Below the pieces are notes generated by a model, which made no database searches, was not told the DNA's origin, and worked only from the letters and a program-made list of their open reading frames with translations. Shown piece by piece: positions 1 through 12,562 of a stretch of 64,000 nt of DNA. Positions within the stretch are counted from its first letter, which is position 1, and every line of letters begins with the position of its first letter. Source of the DNA: Larix kaempferi (taxonomy: Eukaryota > Streptophyta > Pinopsida > Pinales > Pinaceae); assembly GCA_027924585.1 (NCBI GenBank), contig BSBM01000199.1, positions 13,024,501 to 13,088,500 on the forward strand. The letters run 5' to 3'. The position numbers were made by a program, and so were the translations under genes.

Positions 1-1364
1 CATATATGAAAGAGTAGATATGTGATTCCAATTGTTCGATGTTACCATTCATGGCTAGGTGATTTATTTGCCACTATGTGCATCAACACTGGAAGGTTCC
101 ATGTTGTAAACACATGAAGGAATTCCAATCCAAAGCTACAAATTGGATTTTGTTGAATTTTAGGCAAAACACCAAATGTTGCATCTTGAAGAAGATGGGT
201 AGTCCTACATACATGGGGAGGGGGAATAAAGGAGATCAAGTAATTATTAATCTTGAAAGCATTTGAAAAGAAATCATTTATGAGTTTGCAAGTAGTGAGC
301 AATGTTAACTTGAAAAATTCAAGGAATTCCATAATGAATATCCTAAAATTTAGGGCACTACAAATGCACATGAAAACCTATATGTTTAATCAAGCACATA
401 GAAACAATGCATTAAAAAACACCACCAAAATAGTTGGTTGGGATTTTGTGGAAAATACAAGTAATGGTACAAAAGTGATTATAGATGAGTGTATAGTAAC
501 ACTTAGATACCTCACTATACTTTATCCATGTTGTTAGAAACACATCTATAAACACTTCACCTATTTTTTGACCATTAAGTGCTAATTCCTAAAAAAATGG
601 TTATCAGCATTGAAGTAGTGCAATAAGTTATTGCAGTCCATAAAACTGGGTAATTCCATGTTCAAAAAGTAGAAGTGCCAAAACATGTGAATAACAGGAG
701 AAAGGAACAAGATAAGGGGCATGTATAATATAAAAGTTATATACATACAAAAACAACAATTTTTTAATTTCCTTTCTTTTGGATCCAAATCACATGTCAA
801 AATGCAACAAATTAAATCAATAAGATAACAATGCATGTTCTAAAAATGAGTTGGCATGTATGAGAAGGAGTATGCATATAAATATTAATTTTCTATGAAA
901 ATGATGAGTAAATGTGTGCCTACATGAAAAATGGATAAAGGGAAATAGTGTAATTTAAAGGTGCACAACCAGCCATGGTAAACTTCAATAATTGTGACTT
1001 TAAATCTTAGTAAGGTGTCATGGTTGAGGTTTCCACCTTATTTTATTATACATGTTCATATAGGATAGTTGAAAAATAATGAAAATGTTGTTTTTCGTAT
1101 GAGAAGGAAGACCCCATATTCGTTATCCAAAAATTGCAAAGACCATCCAAGTGTCTACAAGCACAAGCTCACCAAGACTTCACAGAAATCAAAAGAGGGG
1201 ATTCTTAAGGTGAATGTTGGTGGAAAAATGAATAACCTCTATGAAAATCAAGTCCTTAAAACATAGCATATGCTTCCATGTTTGGCTAAAAAAATAAAAA
1301 GTAAATTTGTTCATTACCATTTTCCTATTGAAAGAAACTTAAAGCAAAGTACATGAAGATCTAT
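1..1364. other. Non-coding AT-rich stretch
   Basis: No gene, RNA or repeat boundary is recognisable. The short open frames here carry no motif I know and lie in AT-rich sequence. Confidence 0.5.
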
Positions 1365-1580
1365 CCTGGTGGGTTAGATCGTGTGGTTGAGTTTTGTGAA
1401 TTGCAAGAAATCGGAGGTAACAGGATCAAGTTCTTGGGATGGAATCCTTAAGGGCCTCACTTGATGTTCCCACCAGGTTAGGTTTCCAAAACTGCAAACA
1501 ACGGTTGCCCTAGGTAACATCCTCGAAATGAGGGAAGTACTCACAGGGTTTCCTATGATGTGTATTCTATCAAAAAAAGA
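1365..1580 (+). mobile_element. Candidate SINE-like insertion
   Basis: The block is somewhat richer in GC than its flanks. It contains a box-B-like GATCAAGTTC near 1430 and ends in an A-rich run near 1571. A 9-bp word AAGATCTAT occurs just before it (1356-1364) and again at 1598-1606, which could be a target-site duplication. The right copy sits about 10 bases beyond the A-rich tail and the A box is poor, so the call is weak. Confidence 0.3.
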
Positions 1581-1606
1581 AGAAGGATAGGTCCTTAAAG
1601 ATCTAT

Positions 1607-4600
1607 ATATCCACCTATTACGATGACATATTCGAATCTAACTCCAAGTATACAACGCATGTACCTTCTACTTGAGATCTCATTGCCACCTGCTAAACCT
1701 ATTATGTTAACCCAAAATTTCCATTTTTTAACCAAGAAAATACACAAAGCATAATCATGTTTCAACGACCCTAGATATGAAGCAATCCATACCAATGATT
1801 CCTTTAATACAAAATTTAAACCCAAAAACATAGTCATACCATTGGTAATATTGACGGTTCAAGAAATCCAATCTCCTCTAATTAGAATATAAAGCAAAGA
1901 AGAAGAGGCAGTTGGAAAGCTATACAAGATGGCGACCATAATGAATTTTACATTCAATTTGATAGGGATAACATCAAAAAAACGCATTGAAGAATTGAAG
2001 AGGGAAGCTAAGTCGGCCTCAATTGGTTGGGAGGATCAATGATGGAAAGTCATGTATTGTCATGTTATCCCCTTTTCAACATGGGTGACTTTGGTCAAAT
2101 ATTTTGATGTGATATTTTTGGTTTCACCATTGATCATGTGTCCAAGATCCTCCAGCCTTGTTAGATGGTCCATGTTCTTTGATCAGCCCAGACGGAGACA
2201 GTGCATGGTCCTCTAGTGATGTGATATTTTCTAACCTTCAATTACTCTTAGCATGTTCTATGATATGATGATATGTTAGCATGAGATGTTACATGTATGC
2301 TTTATGATGACTCACATAAGTAAATTGTTGCTTGTTTATTAGTCTAACTTTAGTGTGGTTCTTCTATATTAATAAGTGTGTTAATACGAGGTTAATTTGT
2401 ACCTTGGTAAACTAAGTCAAGTGATTTTCATCCATCTCATCATATTTTACCTAGCCATTTATCATCTCGCTAATTAATTCACCCATCCCCTTCATATTTT
2501 CCCTTTGTGAATGATCTATCTTTAGTCATAATACATGGTCTCATTAATATTCTGATGTATGAATGCCTCAAATAAATATAAAAGAGTCTCGTACTCTCCT
2601 AAAAATGGATTTTCTCAATACATTAACTACAAAAATGCAAATGGAAACAATCATGACAGATACTCCCCATCAAAAAAGCTAGGTTCCCTTGTATCATGTT
2701 GTCTAAGCCATGTCTAAAGAAAAAGGGACTAAGCCAATGAAAGGTATAAATGAATTACAAGTAAATGAAATTTCAAAGGAAAAATGAAAATAAAAGAGAT
2801 CGCCATATGAAAGTGTAAGGCTTGATGACCCATTACAACACTTCCTTAGGAACACATATGGAAGAAAAAATTAAAATATCCCAACTCTTGAAAGTTAAGG
2901 ATAACAACACCTTGTGTAACTAGGATGATTATTTCACAAAGACCCCCTTCATCGCCTACATATGTAGTTCACTTCATACACCCTCACTTGACTTAGGCAA
3001 GCTAACTATGTATGTTAGCTTAGGACTAACACATGTAAAAGGGTTTTAAGGGTTACTCGAATGTTAGACTTAGATGGGTAAAATTATTTCCATTGAGGTA
3101 TTAGATAAAGTGTGTTTGTAACTTATAGTTTGAGTATTATTGTCATATTAGATTAACATTTTTCTAAGTTTTGTTGATGGTTAACTTTATGACACTAGAG
3201 TGATTTTATTTACGCACATGCTATGACTTTATTGGTATGTCGGATAATCATTAGGCACCTATATCTAGAACGCTACACGTTAAAATGTTCCTAACACACT
3301 TGGAGGGGCGTCCTAACTCCATGAGAATTTATTTTTTGGCAGAGTGACCATAATTGTTCCATCTCAACACTAATGGATGCATACTGGCCATATGATTTTC
3401 GAAAAGTGGTTATAATAGAAAATCCAATAAATATTGAGAATGTTGGAAAATCTAGAACTGTCGTTTAAAGTCTTGCGCCATAATTTTGTCACGCGTGCCT
3501 TTTTGGACCATTTGTGATGGAGAGCCTTCCTTCTTGGGCCATCTATTGTACCATTTATCACCATTTGACCATGTTTTGATGGGGGCGCCCTCTCTACTTG
3601 AGGGTTTGTTGAGGATTAAGCATTATTTTATGTATTTTGGAAAATTCCTAAGATGAATCTAGGGTTTTGAACACTATTATTATTATATTGTAGAGAAGGT
3701 CAACCTTTTCTCCATATATATGAGAGTTCACCTCTCATTCTCATTGTTGTTGAGCATAAGAGAGGAATACTATCACTTTGCATCTAAATTCTTCTATGGT
3801 TGGCATAACTTGGTAATTCTTCCTGATGAGGTAACATGTTATCTTCTTAATTGCAAGGTTTATGCTCCTAGTTTATTGAAAGAGTGTTTGCTCCAAGGGA
3901 ATGATTTTATCATTTTGTGGTTTAGTTTTGTTGTTGGTTTGTAGTTTTTCTACCTTTGTAGAAGATGTATATTTGGTGGCATAATGTAGGGTACATGCTA
4001 GGGCATGAGCTGAAGATGTGTGTAGTAATGACTACTCTTCCTTGATGAGGGTTTGCATAAAGCTTCAATAGCTTGGAATAGGAAATTATTTTGTGTTATG
4101 CAATAATTTCAACCAAGCATTTACATACAACACCACTTGGAGGATTTGATCTCAAGACACCATAACCAAAGGGTTTATAGGAACTAATCTCTCTCCTAAT
4201 TCTTCAGCCAAAAAAAATATCAAATTTCTCATTTTTTCCTTGTTTTTCTAGGGTAGATTTAGGGTAAATTTTATTTCTGAACAAAAAAAAAATTTACTTG
4301 CTTTCTAGAATAGTTTAGGTAGTTTCTAGGGTAGATCTAACCCCCAAAAAATCTTGGAATTTCTAGATTAGCTTAGGAAATTTTATTTGGATTAAATTAG
4401 CTTCATTTTATTATCTGCTTCTAGGTTTAATTTCTGCTTTTAAATTATGGAAAAATCATCCCTAAAAAAATCATCATTGCATAGTTTTCTAAGGGTTTTA
4501 TGATAGATTGAGTTTTTTGGAAATTTCTGGGCACTAGTGGCATATATTTCTGTTATTTCTAGTAAGTTATATGGTTGAAATTGTTAATTTTTTAATTCTA

Positions 4601-5954
4601 GAAATTATAACAACAAACAATATAATTCTGGAAATAATTATAGGGCCACGTCTAGCATATAAATTTCAGTTTTTTGGGTAGATTTCTACAACAAAATTTT
4701 AGGAGTTTTTTCTTTTATGTGGCTAAAAACAACACTTAATTATGGAAATTACTCAATGTTTAAAAGTCTAATTAAACACCTCGAATACAATAATCTAAGT
4801 GCAATCTTGAAGTGCTATAGGTTTTCTGGTTTTTTCTATCCTATTGAGTAATCTATGAACAACAAGATATATTGATGTTTCATATTTGGTTAATGTTGAT
4901 TTAATAATGCATAGACTCTTAACATTTACACAAGGAACTAAAAATTCTGAAATAACTTGTGGGTTTGACTTAAGTGGATATAATTCTAAATTCTAAAATT
5001 TTTATGCAATCTACTATTATAATTGATGGTGCATTACAACAAAAGCATTTGAAGTTTACTTGGTTGATGGTGGATAAAATGTCTATGTTGCATTGACTAA
5101 GTAACACTTGTGATAGTTCTGGAAAGTCCTCATTGGTGAATGATTAACTACAAATCTTAAATCACACGATCATTAACTCAACAATAAACAAATTCTGGAA
5201 TTTTATTTCTCTCAAGACTTTCCTTTTCTTTCATGGATCAATGAATATATGATGTTCATGATTTATAATGTTTATTGATGAATGTTTATGGTTAATGTTA
5301 TTTCATATTCTTGAGAAGTTTCTAAGTGTTTGATCTATTGGATATTGCACATATTGAATGGTTAAATGCTTATTTGGGAAATCAACTAAATAACACAACA
5401 TATACATAATAATCAAATTGACCTCAATTTCCTTAGCTCTATTTAAATCAAATCCAATCTATCCTATAAGGAAGCCTCCCTTGGCATTTCAGAGCTAGCC
5501 TAAAATTGGGAAATTAGTTTTATGGTGATAGTGGTGCTTATTTCCGGAAATTCCCTTGATAGCACTAGTGAGTTAGGACTTCCTCACTTTAGTTCTAAAT
5601 CAAGTCATAACACGTCAAAGCGATGAACAACATGCCCCTACATTAAAAGAGGGTAACTGAGTTGAGACTGCCTTGAATGGTGGAAGATTTATCAGTAGTT
5701 AGTTGGGAATTTGATATGGGGCACTTATATCACTTTGTATATGTCAAACTCCAACAAACAAACAATCTTTAAATTCATAGTTTTCATTGTTCAAATCATG
5801 ATATCAACTTTCTAAATAGATTTGAAGACTTGTATTACTATAAGATTGCAATTTACAAATGCTAAGATTATAGATTTACATTGATTAGAGTTTTCAAACT
5901 AGATATAAATTGGATTCCTATGAAAAATACATCAGAAAAAATGGAGATATGATC
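1607..5954. other. Long non-coding stretch
   Basis: No coding frame with a recognisable motif. A TATA-like TATATATGAG near 3715 precedes a short pyrimidine-rich tract and could be the relic of an LTR promoter, but no matching second LTR or primer-binding site was seen. The rest is AT-rich sequence with poly-A and poly-T runs. Confidence 0.4.
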
Positions 5955-6286
5955 ATTAGAGTAAATTTGGGGTCTAAAATGCTCCTCATAAGAAAACGAG
6001 CCATTGATGAGTTGGAATTTAAGAACCAATAGAATTTCAAGAAAAAAAGTCAAACATAATGGTTGGTTGACTTGGCATATTTGTCATAAAAAATAAAAAA
6101 ATAAAAAACTACTTTTTTCTTTGTATTTTCAACATATATCCCAATGGTGTTGCTCAAAATTTGAGTAAAACCACAGGGAAATATGTTGAAAATACGAAGA
6201 AGAAAAAAATCTTCCTCCAAAATTAATAAATATTATTTTATTATTTTCCTTATAAGACCATTTTAGACCCTAAATTTTTCTCTAAT
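5955..6286 (+). mobile_element. Palindromic MITE family, copy A (internally deleted)
   Basis: Terminal inverted repeats begin ATTAGAG(G)AAATTTGAGG and end with its complement (...CTCTAAT). The left arm carries the words found in copies B (6327-6947) and C (17511-18403): AACGAGCCAT, GAACCAATAGAATTTCA and GGTTGACTT. It then reaches AACATATATCCC and the return arm GGGAAATATGTTGAAAATACG. The large central hairpin present in B and C is missing, so this is a deletion derivative. No open frame belongs to it. It lies only 40 bp from copy B in the same orientation. Confidence 0.75.
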
Positions 6287-6326
6287 GGCATATTTATCCC
6301 ATGACCTGATTGGACTTACGTCAACC

Positions 6327-6947
6327 ATTAAAGGAAATTTGAGGTCTAAAATGGGCCTTATAAGAAAACCAACCATCATATAAGAAAACGAGCCAACAAT
6401 AATTTATTGATGAGTTATAATTCAAGAACCAATAGAATTTCAATAAAATGAGTCAACCATAATGGTTGACTTGAGATATTTTTCATAAAAACTACTTTTT
6501 TTGTTCATATTTTTAACATATCTCCCTGTATTTTTACTGAAATTTCAAGTAGGAGCACTCATTGGATGCAGAATTAAATTCTGTATCCAACGAGTACCCA
6601 CACTGCATACTTTTGATGGACCCCCAAAAACAAGAAATACCTGAAAAACGTGATGATGATCTCATGTATTTCTTGTTTTGGGGGAAGTGGGGTCCGTCAA
6701 AAGTATGCAGTGTGGGTACTCGTTGGATGCGGAATTTAATTCTGCATCTAACGAGCGCTCCCACTTGAATTTTCAGTAAAAGCACAGGGAGATATGTTGA
6801 AAATGCGAACAAAAAAGTAGTTTTTTTCTTTCTCCCTCCAAAATTAGTAAATATTATTTTATTATTTTAACTATTATTTCATTATTCTAACTATTATTTT
6901 ATTATTTTCCTTAGGAGGCCCATTTTAGACCTCAAATTTCCTCTAAT
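6327..6947 (+). mobile_element. Palindromic MITE family, copy B
   Basis: Ends are inverted: AGGAAATTTGAGGTCTAAAA at about 6331 against its complement ending at 6947 (CTCTAAT). Inside, GTCAACCATAATGGTTGAC is itself a palindrome (about 6450-6470). The centre (about 6545-6775) is a long hairpin. Both arms carry ACTCGTTGGATGC, a GAATTAAATTC core, CACACTGCATACTTTTGA and CAAGAAATAC, in opposite orientation. Each arm also contains a smaller palindrome around GAATTAAATTC. The open frames on both strands here are mirror images of the hairpin and are not genes. It is non-autonomous; the superfamily is not settled because clean target duplications were not found. Confidence 0.8.
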
Positions 6948-7237
6948 CATTAGGACATATTATTCACAAAAGGAAAATTACATACAATGTAAAACCTTCC
7001 CTATAAGCTTGGTTTTCTTATGCCAACATGGCCCATACCTATTTGCAAGACTATTAGGAACAAGTTGATGAGCACTATAGCAAGACCTTTCCTTGTGGTG
7101 CACAATGATCCACACAATTATTTAATCAAAGTTGCTTTGCTATCCATCAATACTTTTTTGTTTCTAAAAACATGCAATTGCATCAATGTTTTCCCTAAAA
7201 AAACAACTTAACTATTGGGAGTTAATTAAACATTCCA

Positions 7238-8513
7238 TAAGGGGTGGTAGGTGTGAGGGGAATCATCTTTGATCTTGGTGGAAATAAAGAAATCAAATAT
7301 AATTGGCATATAGGGACTGTGACAAACAACCAAGCAAAGGCCTTAGCACTTCTCCAAAGGTTAAAAATATTCAACTCAAGCCGTGCCAAGAACATATCAC
7401 TAGGGACTCTTCTATACTAATCAAACTTATAAATGGCTTGAATACTCCATCTGATGGTAAACTACCTAGGCTTATTGCAAGATTTCAAAATGAGGCTCTC
7501 TACTATGAAAACATCAAGCATTGTCATGTTATGAGAGAGTATAACCTCTGGGTAGATGGTCACTCCAATAAAGCCTCATAATTGAATAAAGAAGTACTAA
7601 AAAAAATGGGGAGTTATCATTCCATCCTATCTCAAGGTTTTTCATGAAGTTCAACAACAAAATTGCATGTCTTCCATGTTGTCATGATGAACATGTGATA
7701 TAAAATATAGTTGGGAATCAACGCTATAAGCATTATTCTAATAGTACCCTCACACGTGCCACTCTTAATTAGCAATTGACACTTTGAATCGAATTGTAGG
7801 TTAAGTTGGAAAGTATGAGGGATTATGGAAACAACGAAAGATTGGGGTAGATTTGGTGTGGTTAGAACGGTCCATCATTAGTAGTTCTTCACCATCTCAA
7901 CTTTGTCAAATTCTCAGGTAAGGAATTTCTCTAGGAAAAACATTGTTGCTCTTTCAAGTTTTTGTATAAACCTGGTTTTGATTTAGAAGCGTTTTGATAC
8001 TCCCCTATGTTTGTCTTTCAATCCTTGTGGTTGGGAAGAATTTGGTTGGGTAGCCTTTGTTTTTATTTTCCTTGGGCTAAGTATTTTGGTTCAATGCAAA
8101 TGTGGCAAGGATATTGAGCCCATCATTCTCTTGAATTTAGGTTGTTTCAATACCTCTGAGTGGGTTGGTTGGAACCCTCGAACCCTTGTTTTAAATGCAA
8201 TATCTGGGCTCTTCTCATTTGGTTTTCATTCTAGTAAGATTGATTGGGTATATCTTAAGTCATAGACTTATGGATAGCCCCAAAAACCATGGGAATTACC
8301 TCTAGGAAATTCATGAAATTCACAAGGTATTGCACAGACACAAGGACTTTATCAATGGAAATATAACTTCAATATTCTCTATTACAACCAAAGTTCATGG
8401 CCCAGAAAAATCTATAATAGTAAAAATGCAATGATAATGAAAACTCTTATGCCAACCAGTTCATTTGCAGCTCATTTCTAATAGAAATTATAACTTTTTT
8501 GTTATAATAAAAA
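7238..8513 (+). mobile_element. LINE remnant: RNase H domain and 3' region
   Basis: Conceptual translation from about 7238 gives an RNase H-like start (a GG-rich strand, then WHIGTVTNNQAKALALLQ at about 7295-7350). The match to plant L1-type RNase H (…ATNNQAEAxALLxGL…) is clear. One frameshift later, 7395-7578 continues with an ILIKLINGLNTPSDGKL segment, LPRLIARFQ, and HCHVMREYNLW followed by D, the usual H-V-x-R-E-x-N-x-x-A-D end of the domain. The downstream region to the A-run near 8505-8512 is plausibly the 3' untranslated part. There is no RT or endonuclease, so this is a 5'-truncated, dead copy. The frame at 8011-8265 lies within the 3' part and has no recognised motif. Confidence 0.7.
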
Positions 8514-9699
8514 AATTAAACATTCCGTGATTGTGTGATTATTACCTCCGTGCTCTAACAAGCCCTATATTACAAGTAAATACTACTAACTTGTAAAGGA
8601 ATCTTATGAGTACTCATACACATTAGTTTGAAAACATATTTGAAAGGAACGGAAGAAGATCAAGAGTAGTACACAAAAATAACCAGTGTTTAATGGTAAG
8701 AATTGGGAGAATATTTGAAATGAAAAATTATGCTTCCTTATACAATGAAAAACAACTACAATATAAGAGTTGGTTATAAAAACACCATGGTAAAATCATT
8801 AGTGAATAACTATTTTGCAAAAGACAAACCAACAATTCAATGCATTAGGTGCCGCATTAAATAATATTTAGCAAGGAGTCCACAAGATTTGAATTTTGGT
8901 CTCCTCATAATAAGTGACCCATGTGTACTATTCAACAATACTAATGGGATAGAAATTTGATAACCAACCCTTAAATTTCAACAATGGGGGAGTTCTAAAA
9001 AAAAATTGGAACATGAGAGTTCAACCCAATTCAATGTCCTACTTCAAAAACCCTTTGGATAAGATCATCTTTCATTTAAATTTCTTGAATGACAAGATGA
9101 AGGTTGTTTAATTTAATACATGATAAGCTCAAGGAAGTTCATTGAGGCCTCTAATTTAATGCAAGGCACATTGACATTATATGTTAGAATTTGCATATAG
9201 GTTGATTTTGGGCAATGACTTCTAGAATTGGTGATTTTGGAGACATAGGATTAGTTGTGGGAGCAAATTTTGGCTTTGGAAATCTTTTATTTGAGAACAA
9301 AATATATCGTGAGTATGGGTATTTTGCATTGTTCATCTTGAGGGCCAAGTAAGACTTTTAGTGAGAATAGGAAGAAAATATCAAGACAAAAATTCAATCG
9401 CAAATGTCAATCAATTTGAATGTTTAGCTAAAGACGAATGAAACACTTGGAAAGAGAGAACAAAGGTAAGAATATTGTTATTCTCTTTGGCAATCAAATG
9501 TTTGAAGAATAAAAAAATATTGTTGGATTGCCATTGTTAATGAGACGACAAATGGAAAAGGAAGATTTATTGTCATTGAACATTTCATTTTGTGAAAAAA
9601 AAATATACCAATATAAGATGTGTTACACTAATAAATTAAAATGAAAAAAATGAAATCTACAAGTGAAAATGAAAAGAAAAAGATGCCATAATAATAATT
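8514..9699. other. Non-coding stretch
   Basis: AT-rich sequence with no recognised motif, repeat boundary or gene. Confidence 0.5.
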
Positions 9700-9861
9700 A
9701 AAAATGTATATAATAAATATCTAACATAAATTTATTTTAACATATATTTTGTAAAAAGTTATACTATTAATTCTTTGTTTAAAAATGTATATAATAAATA
9801 TCTAACATAAATTTATTTTAACATATATTTTGTAAAAAGTTATACTATTAATTCTTTGTTT
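9700..9861 (+). repeat. Perfect 81-bp tandem duplication
   Basis: The 81-bp block 9700-9780 is repeated immediately at 9781-9861. I saw no difference between the copies, which suggests a recent duplication. It lies 80 bp upstream of the copia element's left end. Confidence 0.9.
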
Positions 9862-9942
9862 TGGATACAAGACAATTTATCACAAAAAAGTTTAAAAAGT
9901 AAAATGTGAAAATATTTCCAAATACTTGTACATTCTAAAATT

Positions 9943-10484
9943 TGTTGAAGAATGTAATTTCGGAAGATGTTCTTATTTGTATTATTTGGGTCATTTGAAT
10001 TGTACACCCTAGGGGGATTATTATTGATGTAATTGATTATGTAAAATTCATTGAAAGAGTCAATGTAAACCATAATTGTTAGGTCGTCCTGAAAAGATCT
10101 AGAAAATAATATTGTATTGTAAAGTGTACAGGTCGGCCCAATTAGGTGAGCCAAACCAACCTTGTTAGTAAAAAGGTCAAGTCATTTGATTAGTATAAAT
10201 GAGGAGTTCGAACTCCTCATTTGGTCACTTCAATCACTCATCTAATTCGCATGAGTAGAGAGAGAGAGTCATTCAGAGTAGCTGCTTTTGGAGTCTTCTT
10301 GTTTTTTTGGTCTTTGCACGAGGGATACTAATGTACATTCTAACGAATTTATATAGAAGAAGTTTGTTGGGGTTTTTGGCCTCGAGTGGGTTTTCACGGG
10401 ATAAATATGTTGTGTAATTTTGTTCATGTTGTGCTTGTTTATAATTCAGTGATCCATATTTTTATTGCACTTAAAAATCTAACA
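9943..10484 (+). repeat. 5' LTR of the copia element
   Basis: Begins TGTTGAAGAA and ends AAAATCTAACA. It aligns along its whole length to 15705-16258, apart from a 12-bp indel near its start and a few 1-2 bp indels. It contains a TATA box and an adjoining palindrome (separate entry). Confidence 0.92.
10194..10222 (+). promoter_or_regulatory. LTR TATA box and adjoining perfect palindrome
   Basis: TATAAAT (10194-10200) runs directly into a 26-bp perfect palindrome (10197-10222) centred on GAGTTCGAACTC. In the 3' LTR the same site has two changes and is no longer perfect. The position would put a hairpin near the start of the transcript; that role is inference. Confidence 0.6.
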
Positions 10485-10496
10485 TGCTTTCAGAGC
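10485..10496 (+). other. Primer-binding site (tRNA-iMet type)
   Basis: TGCTTTCAGAGC starts directly after the CA end of the 5' LTR. It matches 10 of 12 bases of the common plant copia site TGGTATCAGAGC. Confidence 0.8.
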
Positions 10497-11368
10497 AGGC
10501 CTGAAAGAGAGCATTGTGCAGCTGGTGCAACTGCAAAACTAGGGTTTCTATTTCCAGAAACTAGTCATCTGGGAATTTTCGCTATAACTCACTTTTGGTG
10601 AAGGTATGGGATCTAAAACTTGGACAAGACAAAGAAGAAATGTTCATATACCTTTTGTGCGAGTTTCAACCTCAAATTCGATTTAATTTAGGAGATATGG
10701 TCCATGCAAATAATGGTTCCAGGCTCTTCCATAATTCAATTTTAAATAGGTGACCTAGGGATAAATTCTATATATCGGGCTATAGTGATCCAAATCGAAT
10801 TTCGTTTGATGTTCCAGAAACGGAACGGACTTTAGTTTCTCTGGTATGAGTTTCAGAATCCGAAGTTGAAATAGTGACACATGGAATTTTGCACAAGTTC
10901 GATATACTGAAACAGTCCATAAACATGTCACCTTGGGAAACGTAGCATAAGTTCCACTTGGTGAATCCAATATTGCTCTAACCTGAGGGGTTAGACAGAG
11001 GACAGATGAGACTACCTCAGAAATACTTTTCAAACCTTTAAGAGCATAACTTTCTGAGATACATCAGAATTAAGACCGAACAATTCAATAGAAGAAATTA
11101 AGAAACTAGGGCATCAAATATTTTGCAGTTCTGTCCACAGATTTGGGAAAAGGAGTACATTGCTCAATTTTCCTTAAGGAGGTGCATATTTCTATCCAAT
11201 CATATTTACAAGTCACAAATTTTGAAAAATTAGGGTTTCTCTATCAAACCCTAGGTCCACCAGAAGCAGTCTTCCAGAAAAGCATTAAAGCAAGCATCCA
11301 GTTGAAGCACTATCATTGGTAAGTACTATTATCTCCATTTCCATTTGAGGTTCTCTTTATATCAATAT

Positions 11369-11720
11369 GACAAACAGTACCAAGCTTGAGGATAAGCTTG
11401 AAGGAGCCAAGAAATCTCGGTCATGAAATTATAGAGTACTTCTTATACTAAGAAGAGCATGACTTGGAAAGCTATGTCAAAGAAGAAGTTACAAATCTAG
11501 AAGGATATGATGACAAGCTAAGCATAAGAATAACTTGGTCAAAGCCAAGAGGATTATTGCAGACTCTATCAAGGATCATTTTATCCCACATGTATCATCC
11601 TTGAAGACTCCTCTAGTGATGAGGAATATGTAGTTTGATCTAGAAGAATTCACCGAATAAGGTGAAGTTTGAAAATGATTATCAAAGGAGTAGGAAAAGC
11701 CTCCTACAAAGCTAGATTCC
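11369..11720 (+). pseudogene. Decayed copia GAG fragment
   Basis: From an ATG at 11369 the translation starts TNSTKLEDKLEGAKKSRS, as in the N-terminus of copia GAG. Further on, in another frame (about 11520-11610), it reads NLVKAKRIIADSIKDHFIPH, which is the conserved central part of the UBN2-type GAG domain. Several stops and frameshifts separate the pieces. No zinc knuckle was found downstream. It is the first coding part of the element at 9943-16258. Confidence 0.7.
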
Positions 11721-12562
11721 GGAAAACCCATGATGATGAAGATAATACTCTATGGAAGAACCTCTTATTCATTTCAGCATTGGATAAGGAGGGATGCAGT
11801 TGTGATTGGTGATGAAGAAGAAGGGACACACAGATTCAGCACCAGTACATAGTTTCATGTGATCTATGGTGTAGAAGACTTGCTCAACATTGTCGATCAT
11901 AAGAAAGAAAGGCACAATTCCTTAGAATCAGAGGATGGAGTAGAGCACCGCTGTCAGAGACTCCAATGATTCCTGCAAGGAAACAAGGATTAAGATGGAT
12001 CCTACCAAACAAACAAAGATAAGTATTTGATTTGTCGTTGCTTAAATAATATTGTTCAGTTGTGTACATATTTATGTTCCTAGATTTAGGAAGTGTATTA
12101 TGCATGTTAGAGTGTTTGCATTGATGAATAGTATACTACTAATATGCATGTGATGGGTAAGTGGCCTATGGTGCTATACAACACTCCATTGCTACTTATC
12201 TAGAAGAAACCTCTTTGTTGACATGTTGGGAGTAGTGCACTCTCTTAATGATGTTCTGGTAGAGATGGAAGGAATCTAGAAAGTTATCGTATGTATACGG
12301 AATATGGATGAATGTTGTGTTGAAGCATTTACTAAGATAGTTGCATGACTGTGTGACCTATGTATTTATGCATAAGAATTTGTCATTATTAATATGTTTT
12401 GGAAACTATGAAATGTTTCTAATCATGCAACTGAATTTGACTTGTAGGAAAGATAGTGTACAATAACCTACAAACGAAGAATTATGATACTTGTTCCGAA
12501 GAACAAGTGATGACGGTTCAGCTATAACATTCAAGAAGATTTATGAAATCAAGCATACTACA

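Noticed and set aside
6534-6812. Overlapping open frames of 68-92 codons on both strands
   Set aside because: They are the two arms of the MITE hairpin read in both directions; the similar peptides on opposite strands reflect the palindrome, not a protein.
8011-8265. 84-codon open frame with a hydrophobic stretch
   Set aside because: It lies in the presumed 3' region of a LINE remnant and no family was recognised.
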